This document shows, piece by piece, positions 9,412 to 17,012 of a DNA stretch of 64,000 nt. A model generated the notes under the pieces. That model saw nothing but the letters and a program-made list of their open reading frames with translations, was not told where the DNA came from and made no database searches. The stretch lies in the NCBI RefSeq assembly GCF_039545095.1, contig NZ_BAABRS010000001.1, positions 1,612,001-1,676,000 of the forward strand. The letters are read 5' to 3'. Both the position numbers and the translations under genes were made by a program. Source of the stretch: Fodinibius salicampi (GTDB lineage: Bacteria; Bacteroidota; Rhodothermia; Balneolales; Balneolaceae). Positions within the stretch are counted from its first letter, which is position 1. Each line of letters opens with the position of its first letter.

Positions 9412-10410
9412 CTATTGGTATTGCTCCATATACCACCGAACGGTTTCGCGCAGATGGTCTTCAAATGAACGAGTGGCCGACCAGCCCAACTCTTCTTTAA
9501 TTTTAGAGGCATCAATGGCATATCGAAAATCGTGGCCAGGCCGATCCATTACAAAAGTAATTAAGTTTTTATAGTCACCTTCCGGGCCTTCACCAACTTC
9601 TTCATTAAGGATATCGCATATTTTCTTTACCAAATCAATATTTTTCCACTCGTTATTACCCCCAATTACGTACGTATCCCCCTTTTTACCTTGTTGAAAA
9701 ACCAAATCAAGGGCCTCACAATGATCCTTTACATAGAGCCAGTCACGCACATTCTCTCCCTTCCCATAAACCGGAATTTCCTTCCCATTTAAAGCTGTGC
9801 GAATAACCGTTGGAATTAATTTTTCATCATGTTGATGTGGACCGAAATTATTAGAGCAGTTGGTTGTAACCACATTCATTCCGTAAGTATGATGATATGA
9901 ACGAACAATAAAGTCACTGCCCGCTTTAGAAGCTGAATACGGAGAATTCGGGGCATAGGGGGTTTTCTCCGAAAAAGCTCCTTCATCCCCTAGTTCCCCA
10001 TATACTTCATCAGTAGAGACATGTAAAAAACGATGGGGATTCCAGTTTCCATCCTCCTGCTGCCAAAATCGACGACATTCTTCCAACAAATTAAACGTCC
10101 CCACCACATTCGATTGGATAAACGGCTCAGGGCCGCTAATTGAGTTATCTACATGTGATTCAGCAGCAAGGTGAAATACACCATCCGGCTCAAAACCTCG
10201 AATGATATCACGGAGAGCATCCCGATCCACGATATCAAGTTTTTTAAACCGATAGCGATTGGAAGTTTTTATGGAATTCAGATAGGATAAATCCGAAGCG
10301 TAACTAAGTTTGTCAATATTCAAAAACTCCGCCTCAGAATATCGATCATGAAGATAGCAAAGCAGGTTAGAACCGATAAATCCCGCTCCGCCGGTTACTA
10401 GAATATTCAT
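9412..10410 (-). CDS. rfbB: dTDP-glucose 4,6-dehydratase
   Basis: The 332-residue protein is a short-chain dehydrogenase: NAD motif TGGAGFIGSN at 6-15, Thr133-Asp134-Glu135 catalytic segment (STDEVYG) and Tyr158/Lys162 (YSASK). It converts dTDP-glucose to dTDP-4-keto-6-deoxyglucose, the second step of dTDP-rhamnose synthesis. It is the last gene of the minus-strand rfbA-D-C-B set, separated from rfbC by a GIY-YIG nuclease gene. The first codons share an 18-bp stretch with a broken copy located behind that insertion. Confidence 0.95.
   Translation of the reverse strand: MNILVTGGAGFIGSNLLCYLHDRYSEAEFLNIDKLSYASDLSYLNSIKTSNRYRFKKLDIVDRDALRDIIRGFEPDGVFHLAAESHVDNSISGPEPFIQSNVVGTFNLLEECRRFWQQEDGNWNPHRFLHVSTDEVYGELGDEGAFSEKTPYAPNSPYSASKAGSDFIVRSYHHTYGMNVVTTNCSNNFGPHQHDEKLIPTVIRTALNGKEIPVYGKGENVRDWLYVKDHCEALDLVFQQGKKGDTYVIGGNNEWKNIDLVKKICDILNEEVGEGPEGDYKNLITFVMDRPGHDFRYAIDASKIKEELGWSATRSFEDHLRETVRWYMEQYQ
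10375..10392 (-). repeat. 18-bp direct repeat, copy inside rfbB 5' end
   Basis: GATAAATCCCGCTCCGCC (plus strand) encodes the GGAGFI Rossmann motif of rfbB. The identical 18-mer is found at 10741-10758, so the two copies bracket the GIY-YIG gene at a repeat-to-repeat distance of 366 bp. Confidence 0.8.
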
Positions 10411-10435
10411 TGTAATATTGTGACTTTAAGTATAG

Positions 10436-10717
10436 TTAATGGTCGTTATCTTCTTGTCCTGTGAAATACGATTTGAGTCTCCTTTTTACAAACATTTTTC
10501 CATAATGAGTTTTGAGATACTTCTCACGATTTATCGCATCTTGCCGATTTCTACAACCTTCGAAGTAAATAAGTTTAAAAGGTCTACGATGCTTAGTCGA
10601 TGATACTTTACCTGCTTGGTGTCGCTCAAATCGTGATTGCAGATCTTGGGTAAATCCTGTATACCAGTTTCCGTCCTTTTGACTCTCTAAGATATAGGTA
10701 TAGTAAAAACTACTCAT
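10436..10717 (-). CDS. Small GIY-YIG nuclease (inserted in rfb operon)
   Basis: The product of 93 residues (ATG at 10717; an upstream TTG would add four residues) has the GIY-YIG core: YTYILES, then WYTGFTQDLQSRFERH with the catalytic Arg, HRRPFKLIYFE, and INREKYLK with the catalytic Glu, ending in a basic KRRLK tail. Such stand-alone single-domain GIY-YIG proteins (UPF0213-like) are common and mostly unstudied in Bacteroidota. Here it separates rfbC from rfbB and is bracketed by two copies of the first rfbB/epimerase codons, which points to mobility of the gene itself. Confidence 0.85.
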   Translation of the reverse strand: MSSFYYTYILESQKDGNWYTGFTQDLQSRFERHQAGKVSSTKHRRPFKLIYFEGCRNRQDAINREKYLKTHYGKMFVKRRLKSYFTGQEDNDH

Positions 10718-10738
10718 AAATATCTGCAATCATTTCAC

Positions 10739-10782
10739 GGGATAAATCCCGCTCCGCCCGTCACAATTATTCGCTTATTCAT
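10739..10782 (-). pseudogene. Broken 5' remnant of an epimerase/dehydratase gene
   Basis: On the minus strand an ATG that overlaps the rfbC stop (TAATG) opens MNKRIIVTGGAGFIP followed at once by a stop. This is the start of a Rossmann-fold sugar dehydratase, cut right after the GGAGFI motif. It shares an 18-bp stretch with the intact rfbB start 366 bp further along, and looks like what was left of an ancestral, translationally coupled rfbB start when the GIY-YIG gene came in. Confidence 0.65.
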
Positions 10783-11327
10783 TAAAATAAAAATTCCTTT
10801 GAAATTTCACTGATTTTGGGCTGATTTTGATCTTTTTCTGAAATAACAGGATCAGTCACCTGCCAGTCAATATTAAGCGAGGGATCGTTCCAGAAAAGTC
10901 CGTATTCTCCCTCCGGGCAGTAATAATCGCTGCACTTATAATAGACCAGTGCGTTATTAGAGAGCACAGAAAAGCCGTGTGCAAATCCTTTGGGTATAAA
11001 CATTTGGTGCTTATTATCGGAAGACAACTCACGGGCTACATACTTGCCAAATGTAGAAGAACTCCTTCTCAAGTCTACTGCCACATCCAAAATACGCCCT
11101 TCCATAACCATAATAAGCTTATCCTGAGGCTGTTCAATCTGGTAATGTAGCCCTCGGACCGTTCCCTGCTGTGATTTAGAAAGATTATCCTGTACAAAAT
11201 GAATATCTATACCCACTTTTTTCAAGTGCTTTTCTCTATATGTTTCCAGAAAAAAACCACGATCATCTCTATATACCTTTGGCTCAAACAATAATACTTC
11301 AGAAATTTCGGTCTCGGTAATTTGCAT
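10782..11327 (-). CDS. rfbC: dTDP-4-dehydrorhamnose 3,5-epimerase
   Basis: The 181-residue protein is a standard RmlC cupin: FEPKVYRDDRGFFLETY near 15-30, GTVRGLHYQ with catalytic His61, KLIMVMEGRILDVAVDLR and a C-terminal YYKCSDYYCPEGEYGL region. It epimerises dTDP-4-keto-6-deoxyglucose at C3 and C5. Its stop codon overlaps the ATG of the broken dehydratase remnant (TAATG). It lies between rfbD and the inserted nuclease gene. Confidence 0.95.
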   Translation of the reverse strand: MQITETEISEVLLFEPKVYRDDRGFFLETYREKHLKKVGIDIHFVQDNLSKSQQGTVRGLHYQIEQPQDKLIMVMEGRILDVAVDLRRSSSTFGKYVARELSSDNKHQMFIPKGFAHGFSVLSNNALVYYKCSDYYCPEGEYGLFWNDPSLNIDWQVTDPVISEKDQNQPKISEISKEFLF

Positions 11328-11418
11328 CTACTCTTCCATTCAATTCATTTATAATATTAAGATATCAAATATACCATTTTAACGATATAATCTTAGGGTT
11401 TGTACAAGTTTCAAAGCG

Positions 11419-12306
11419 TTATAAGCGACTCAATGAATCCAGTTGGCTAAGTAGATTATCCAGACCCTGATTCCAATTTATAACATTGCTTCCCGGAACA
11501 GCTTCTATTTTATCAGTACATAGCTTGGAATAATGAGGCCGATCGGCCATAGTTTCAAATTGATCAGACGAAACAGGCTCAACCTTTACCTCTACTCCTG
11601 CTTTATCAAAAATGGCTCTAGCAAATTCGTACCAAGTAATGAGGCCTTCCGAGGTCAGGTGATAGGTACCTTTGACTTCTCGGTACAACAGATTAATACA
11701 ATTTTCGACTACATTCGTAGTAAACGTCGGGCTGCCCCATTGATCATCGACAACCTGCAAAGTTGAACGCTCTTTCCCCAGCTTTAACATCGTCTTTACA
11801 AAGTTAGAGCCGAACTGTCCACACAACCAAGAGACACGGATAATCAAATAATTGTCAGTATTATCGCGGATGGCCTGTTCCCCCTTCCACTTTGTTTCTC
11901 CGTATTTATTTATTGGATCAGCCGGATGGTCCTCAGTATATCCTTTTGGAAATCGCTGCTTGTCTTCTTCGCCCCCGGGAAATATATAATCCGTTGAATA
12001 ATGAAGAAGTTTAAAGTTCAACTCCTCACTTAGCCTTGCCAGTTCAGCAACTGCCTTTACATTTACAGTTTCGGCCTGCTTGATATGCTTTTCGGATTCA
12101 TCCACTTTTGTATAAGCGGCACAGTTTACAACTACATCAGGATTTCTTTCCTGTAATACTTCAGCTAATTTATGTTTATCCGTCAGATCCAGCTGATCAG
12201 AATCGTATGCTGCTATGTTGAATTGGCTAAAATCTTCCTTATCCAGGATCTGCTGCCACTCCTGCCCCAGCTGGCCAGAGGCTCCCAGTAATATAAGATC
12301 CTTCAT
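11419..12306 (-). CDS. rfbD: dTDP-4-dehydrorhamnose reductase
   Basis: The 295-residue protein has an N-terminal NAD(P) motif (GASGQLGQEW, from residue 8), NCAAYTKVDESE near 61-72, STDYIFPG at 104-111 and the Tyr135/Lys139 pair (KYGETK). It reduces the 4-keto group to give dTDP-L-rhamnose. The start ATG overlaps the rfbA stop by four bases, so rfbA and rfbD are translationally coupled. Confidence 0.95.
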   Translation of the reverse strand: MKDLILLGASGQLGQEWQQILDKEDFSQFNIAAYDSDQLDLTDKHKLAEVLQERNPDVVVNCAAYTKVDESEKHIKQAETVNVKAVAELARLSEELNFKLLHYSTDYIFPGGEEDKQRFPKGYTEDHPADPINKYGETKWKGEQAIRDNTDNYLIIRVSWLCGQFGSNFVKTMLKLGKERSTLQVVDDQWGSPTFTTNVVENCINLLYREVKGTYHLTSEGLITWYEFARAIFDKAGVEVKVEPVSSDQFETMADRPHYSKLCTDKIEAVPGSNVINWNQGLDNLLSQLDSLSRL

Positions 12307-13010
12307 TTTCCTACTCCCACCAACTTATTTGCCCGCTTATACGATTCCGGGGTTCCGGCATCGGTCCACCATCCTTCCATTATTGAGAATCGCATTCTTT
12401 CGGCATCAATGTAATGATTATTTACATCGGTGATTTCAAGTTCACCCCGGTCTGAAGGCTCCAAGTTTCGTATATACTCAAATACTTTAGAGTCATACAT
12501 ATATACACCTGTTACCGCTAAACTACTCTTCGGTTTATCAGGCTTTTCTTCAATATTGACAACTTTTTCTCCTTCTACCTCAGCTACTCCAAATCGTTCG
12601 GGATCTTCTACCTCCTTTAGTAGAATCTGGGCCCCGACTCCGGGATAAGAGTCAAGAGCCGGCTTCAGGGAACTCTCAAAAATATTATCTCCTAAAATGA
12701 CCGTCATGGTGTCATTGCCAACAAAATTTTCTGCCAGTCCCAAAGCCTGAGCTATACCACCAGCTTCATCCTGAACCTTATAGGTGAAACGACAACCAAA
12801 ATCCTTACCTGAACCAAGTAGCGTGACGACATCTCCCATATGCTCAGTTCCCGTTACCACCAATATTTCTTCAATACCTGCCTCCGTTAACTTTCGGATA
12901 GGATAATAAATCATCGGTTGATCCCCTACCGGAAGCAGGTGCTTATTTGTTACTTTAGTTAACGGATAAAGTCGCGAGCCGGTTCCTCCGGCTAAAATAA
13001 TTCCTTTCAT
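12303..13010 (-). CDS. rfbA: Glucose-1-phosphate thymidylyltransferase, short form
   Basis: The product starts with the nucleotidyltransferase signature GIILAGGTGSRLYPLTKVTN and the sugar-phosphate region KHLLPVGDQPMIYYPI. It makes dTDP-glucose from glucose-1-phosphate and dTTP. At 235 residues it is the short form; classical RmlA has about 290 with an extra C-terminal helical region used for allosteric dTDP-rhamnose binding, which is missing here. It is the first gene of the rfb operon and is divergent from the pilin-like genes across a 299-bp spacer. Confidence 0.9.
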   Translation of the reverse strand: MKGIILAGGTGSRLYPLTKVTNKHLLPVGDQPMIYYPIRKLTEAGIEEILVVTGTEHMGDVVTLLGSGKDFGCRFTYKVQDEAGGIAQALGLAENFVGNDTMTVILGDNIFESSLKPALDSYPGVGAQILLKEVEDPERFGVAEVEGEKVVNIEEKPDKPKSSLAVTGVYMYDSKVFEYIRNLEPSDRGELEITDVNNHYIDAERMRFSIMEGWWTDAGTPESYKRANKLVGVGK

Positions 13011-13309
13011 TATACTTTTATATGGAATGTAATTGCAAATTCAGTGTAGTTTTTGACTACCGTTACAACAATATATATTCTTTTTAAGAGGTCTGTAAAA
13101 AGTTATTGGCGTTCTTTCCGAATGATAAAACAAGAGAAATACTTATCAGAAAGCAAACAAAAGTCTTTATTAAAAAAATATAATTAACTTTTGGAATTGA
13201 TTTGCGTATATATCATATAAGATAAAAACAATCATCTACCAAGCACCTATCGCAGTATGTTCATCGCACTAGTATCGGGATATTAGGTGCACAATAGTTT
13301 GGCTACAGC

Positions 13310-13726
13310 ATGAACGACTACTCTGACCTAATTTTTTTGATGGGAGGCATGATAATATTTTCGCTGTTATCATTGCAAACAAACCGGTTATTCCAATTAA
13401 ATAATCGTATCCAACTCAACGGAGAGCTTGAATATAATGCTATTTCCATTGCTCAGGATGAAATAGATCAAATACGTTGGATTAAATCCGAATCTGCATT
13501 TAATAACCACCTGAGCTCCTATCCCAAACAAGTACCGCTTATAATAGATGACGATACGCTGCAATATGATGTGGATATAAACTCTACAAGTATGACGATC
13601 CCGGGCTCTTCTCTAAATAATAAAAAGGTTTCGGTAACCGTCTCTAATGAATTTCTAAAAACCAACAGTGATGATGATCCCGGCGAGCGGTATATCAGAT
13701 TACAATTTATCAAAAGCTTTAATTAA
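13310..13726 (+). CDS. PilV-position pilin-like membrane protein, set 1
   Basis: The 138-residue protein has a single hydrophobic helix almost at the N-terminus (LIFLMGGMIIFSLLSL, residues 7-22) followed by a polar helix and a beta-rich C-terminal part. That is the shape of a mature type IV pilin or pseudopilin, but there is no prepilin leader or Gly-Phe-x5-Glu cleavage motif. It is paralogous to the protein at 15840 (same N-terminal pattern MIIFSLLSLQTNRLFQ / MVIFSLILLSATRMIQ, then GELE...AQD). It opens a three-gene set with spacers of 13 and 26 bp. Function unknown; a fibre or scaffold component is inferred. Confidence 0.6.
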   Translation: MNDYSDLIFLMGGMIIFSLLSLQTNRLFQLNNRIQLNGELEYNAISIAQDEIDQIRWIKSESAFNNHLSSYPKQVPLIIDDDTLQYDVDINSTSMTIPGSSLNNKKVSVTVSNEFLKTNSDDDPGERYIRLQFIKSFN

Positions 13727-13739
13727 TGGAGAGTAAATT

Positions 13740-14306
13740 ATGAATACAGGTATTTTAACAAGCTTTATAATCGGGGGACTGCTTCTGCTGAGTATGATTC
13801 ATTTAAATAACCAGGCATTGCAAAACTCAACGGACGTAACGCTTGATCTGCATAATAAAACCCAGATCGAAACCATACGGAAAATTATTAAACAAGATTT
13901 TAACAGGATCGGATTTGGTAAAAACAGCAAAATAAAATCGTTTAATCCTCCTCATTTCATCAACTTTAGTGCAGATGTCTATGGCGATGGGACCTCAGAA
14001 GTTATTTGGCATTTCAAGAAAAGTGTTCAGGTAAAAGAAACCTCAAATCCTGATGACCGGGTTTTACAACGTAATGGACCCGTAGATAAAACGGGAGGAA
14101 GCAAGCCCACCAAGTTCAGAGTGGTAGACTTTTCCATTACTGGCTTTAGCGATACAGAGGGAGAAAACGAAACAACAGATAAAGAAAAGATTAAAAGCTT
14201 GCGTATCAATATTGTTTATGAATCACCCGAAAGCATATCTTCTTCTGGTGACTATTCCAAAACAGTTTGGCAAAAATTAATAGTTCCAAACAATTTACAA
14301 CTCTAA
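13740..14306 (+). CDS. PilW-position pilin-like membrane protein, set 1
   Basis: The 188-residue product has an N-terminal membrane helix (ILTSFIIGGLLLLSMIHL, residues 4-21) and an extracytoplasmic domain with a conserved ending (SLRINIVYESPES...TVWQKLIVPNN). The protein at 16370 is its paralogue: IIAGMLLMAILMMNM helix and LYIKLVLESPQR...TVWEKRFSPPN at the end. The size and gene position recall PilW-type minor pilins. No leader peptide is present. Confidence 0.6.
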   Translation: MNTGILTSFIIGGLLLLSMIHLNNQALQNSTDVTLDLHNKTQIETIRKIIKQDFNRIGFGKNSKIKSFNPPHFINFSADVYGDGTSEVIWHFKKSVQVKETSNPDDRVLQRNGPVDKTGGSKPTKFRVVDFSITGFSDTEGENETTDKEKIKSLRINIVYESPESISSSGDYSKTVWQKLIVPNNLQL

Positions 14307-14332
14307 GATCTCCAAAATAATCCAACTTTATT

Positions 14333-15598
14333 ATGGGACGTGGTCTTTTATTATTGGCATCCGGTTTAATTATAGTAGTAGCGATCATTCAAAAGTCAAT
14401 GAGTGATCGTCTTAATCTCATTCCTGAAAGAACCTATGACTATCATCAGGAAATGCATGCCCAAAATGTTTCCAATAGTGTTATGGAATATGGTATTCGC
14501 GAAATTGAAAAAGATCAGTCATGGGATGAGGGCCTTTCAGAGGAGGACTTCGTAGAATCAGAAGTTACGCTTCAGGTTTTCGATTATGACGATTACACGG
14601 ATGGAAACCCAGATATTCCCTCCGATCATAGCATCGATGACTGGAATCAGTATACGATTCTGTTAGTAAGTAACGCTCAAACAAACAATGCTGAGGCTTA
14701 TACCGAAGTTGCCATAACCAAAGATTCCTTTTCAAAGTACGTATATTTTACCGATAACGAACCTTCACATATTTATTTTTATGACGGTGATGTGCTGGAT
14801 GGGCCGGTTCATACCAATGACCGATTTAATATAATAGGCTCCCCGGTGTTCAAGGGACCTGTGACCAGTCCAAATACTCCAAATGGAGGTGATCCGGTAT
14901 ATGAAGATATCACAGACTTTGCGTCTCCAACGATTGATATGCCAGGCTCTCAAGAGCTAAATAACCTACGGAATAACGGTATAGATGGGGGAATTACATA
15001 TTCGAATGATATCTACGTTGAATTCAAACAAAATGGAACCGTAGATATTTATGAAAGTAATGGATGGAGCTGGAGTCCGCCGGTTACTTATAACCTCCAG
15101 GATTATAACGGGGTTATTTCTTCTTCGAAAAAAATCTACACCAAAGGAACCATCAAAGGTCAGGTAACCCTGCATTCTGCTGAAGAGGTGGAAATAATGG
15201 GGGATCTTAAATACTCTCAGGATCCGAAAAAAAATCCTGAGTCTACCGACCTTTTAGGTATTATAAGTGAAGGAAACGTAATTGTGGACAAAGATGCCCA
15301 TAAGAACTCGGGTTCCAAAGACTTAGAAATAAATGCCTCTATTATGGCCCTTGATGAATCATTTGAGGTTGAAAACTATAATAGCGGTTCTGATCGGGGA
15401 ACATTGAAACTAACAGGCGGCTTGCAACAACAAGAACGAGGGGCTGTTGGTCAGATAAAATGGGGAGGAATATCAGGTTTTCATAAAGATTATTCCTATG
15501 ATGACCGTCTTCTTAGCATGTCTCCTCCATATTATCCGCGTGCCAGTACTTTTTCCAAAAAGTATTGGAAGGAAAAGCCCGTAGTATTAAATAAATAA
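14333..15598 (+). CDS. PilX-like DUF4900-type protein, set 1
   Basis: The 421-residue protein begins MGRGLLLLASGLIIVVAI (membrane helix at 3-20). The middle has FSKYVYFTDNEPSHIYFYDGD then DGPVHTNDRFNIIG near 156, the DUF4900 pattern found with PilX-like minor pilins, followed by a repetitive beta-rich region (KIYTKGTIKGQVTLHSAEE, ISEGNVIVD). Its paralogue at 17013 has the same MGRAMLIICTGMLVIL start. It closes the first set. It probably projects outside the inner membrane; the role is inferred. Confidence 0.65.
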   Translation: MGRGLLLLASGLIIVVAIIQKSMSDRLNLIPERTYDYHQEMHAQNVSNSVMEYGIREIEKDQSWDEGLSEEDFVESEVTLQVFDYDDYTDGNPDIPSDHSIDDWNQYTILLVSNAQTNNAEAYTEVAITKDSFSKYVYFTDNEPSHIYFYDGDVLDGPVHTNDRFNIIGSPVFKGPVTSPNTPNGGDPVYEDITDFASPTIDMPGSQELNNLRNNGIDGGITYSNDIYVEFKQNGTVDIYESNGWSWSPPVTYNLQDYNGVISSSKKIYTKGTIKGQVTLHSAEEVEIMGDLKYSQDPKKNPESTDLLGIISEGNVIVDKDAHKNSGSKDLEINASIMALDESFEVENYNSGSDRGTLKLTGGLQQQERGAVGQIKWGGISGFHKDYSYDDRLLSMSPPYYPRASTFSKKYWKEKPVVLNK

Positions 15599-15839
15599 GT
15601 ATAACTGGAAGAATGTAAATAATGTCAACTAATAGATCCATTCCAGATGAAACCCGCTTTATATTGATACGATCAAGAGATCAGGAATTAGACGCTTTAC
15701 ATTTTAACAGCTTTGCGTGGTAAATTTTGGTTTCTCGAAATTAAAATATTTAAAGAAATAATATCAAAGGAATTGGACATGCATTGTAACTCTTTTTTAT
15801 GTATGTTAATAATATAATACAATAAATATATCTACTGCT
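15599..15839 (+). other. Spacer between the two pilin-like sets
   Basis: These 241 bp hold no clear terminator. A 33-codon frame (ATG at 15622, stop at 15721-15723) is open but has no recognisable features and is not called. The last 60 bp before the next gene are very AT-rich and could carry a promoter. Confidence 0.3.
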
Positions 15840-16355
15840 ATGGTTGGCTATACGGAAGTACTCCAGACAATTGGAGCCATGGTGATCTTTTCACTGATCC
15901 TGCTCAGTGCTACACGCATGATTCAACGGAACACACTTATGCAGGTAGAGGGAGAATTGGAACAAGAAGTTGTCGCCCTGGCTCAGGATATTATCGAAGA
16001 GGGGCGAACAAAAGAATTTGATGAATACAGTGTGAGTAGTGCACTTCCCCCCGCCGATGCGAATGACTTTGCAGCTCCTTCTAACTTGGGACCCGATAGC
16101 GGGGAAAACACTCGACAAGATTTTGACGACTTTGACGATTACCACGATTGGGAAGAAGTGATTGAGACTGAACACGGAGAATTTAATATCCGCACGGAAG
16201 TCTTTTATGTTAACGACTCATTTAACAAGACGGCTTCCCCGACCTATTTTAAGAAAATGCAGGTTTTTATCACAAGTAAGTTTTTAAAGCAAGGTAGTTC
16301 CGGCGAAATGACGGAATACAGACTTGAATTTACCCGTAACTATTATGCCGACTAA
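15840..16355 (+). CDS. PilV-position pilin-like membrane protein, set 2
   Basis: The 171-residue product has a membrane helix close to its N-terminus (TIGAMVIFSLILLSA, about 10-24), then VEGELEQEVVALAQDIIEEGR, an amphipathic helix as in pilins, and an Asp-rich stretch (NTRQDFDDFDDYHDWEE) followed by a beta-rich end. It corresponds to the first gene of set 1. No prepilin peptidase site precedes the helix. It is followed after 14 bp by its PilW-like partner. Confidence 0.6.
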   Translation: MVGYTEVLQTIGAMVIFSLILLSATRMIQRNTLMQVEGELEQEVVALAQDIIEEGRTKEFDEYSVSSALPPADANDFAAPSNLGPDSGENTRQDFDDFDDYHDWEEVIETEHGEFNIRTEVFYVNDSFNKTASPTYFKKMQVFITSKFLKQGSSGEMTEYRLEFTRNYYAD

Positions 16356-16369
16356 GAAATTTTAGACTT

Positions 16370-16975
16370 ATGGATTTAGGAGTCGTAGTAAGCTATATTA
16401 TTGCAGGGATGCTGCTGATGGCCATCCTGATGATGAACATGTCTGTTTCCAGCAGCTCAACGGAATTGACTATGACGCAAATAACGCGTGAAAAAGCCGC
16501 TGCATTAACGGATATGCTGGAACATGATATTCTGAAGATGGGATATAATAAAACCAGCAAAACCAGTCCGATTATAGAACTGGCGGATAGTCAAAGAATT
16601 CGTTTCCGCAGTAATATTGATGACAGCAATGATAAAACAGTGGAAACGATTACCTGGGAATTAACCAGCGACCCCGTATCTGCAACAGAAAATCCCAATG
16701 ACCTTGAACTAAAGCGTACGGTCAGTGGTGGGATTAATTCAGTAACTCCTATCACTTTAGGAGTAACCGAATTTGAAATCAAATATTTTGATCAATACGG
16801 GGAAGATACAAGTAACAATATGCTGACACCGGTATCCAATCCGGAAGATATCAAACAATTGTATATTAAATTAGTACTGGAAAGTCCTCAAAGAGTATAT
16901 CAAGGGACTAATGACAATGGACGGTATGTTAAAACGGTGTGGGAAAAACGGTTTTCCCCTCCAAATATAGAATAA
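16370..16975 (+). CDS. PilW-position pilin-like membrane protein, set 2
   Basis: The 201-residue product has a hydrophobic N-terminal helix (VVSYIIAGMLLMAILMMNMS, about 5-24), then a Ser/Thr-rich helix and a globular part ending ESPQRVYQGTNDNGRYVKTVWEKR, which matches the end of its set-1 paralogue. It probably interacts with the first gene product of the set, as PilV and PilW do in type IV systems. This is inferred from gene order and shape only. Confidence 0.6.
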   Translation: MDLGVVVSYIIAGMLLMAILMMNMSVSSSSTELTMTQITREKAAALTDMLEHDILKMGYNKTSKTSPIIELADSQRIRFRSNIDDSNDKTVETITWELTSDPVSATENPNDLELKRTVSGGINSVTPITLGVTEFEIKYFDQYGEDTSNNMLTPVSNPEDIKQLYIKLVLESPQRVYQGTNDNGRYVKTVWEKRFSPPNIE

Positions 16976-17012
16976 ATTAATTAAGGCAATTAAATATAAA
17001 TAGGGAGTCATT

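Noticed and set aside
10436-10782. Insertion sequence between rfbC and rfbB
   Set aside because: No transposase and no terminal inverted repeats; the only gene is the small GIY-YIG nuclease.
15622-15723. 33-codon open frame between the two pilin-like sets
   Set aside because: No ribosome site, no membrane or signal features and a normal length for chance; kept only as a note in the spacer.
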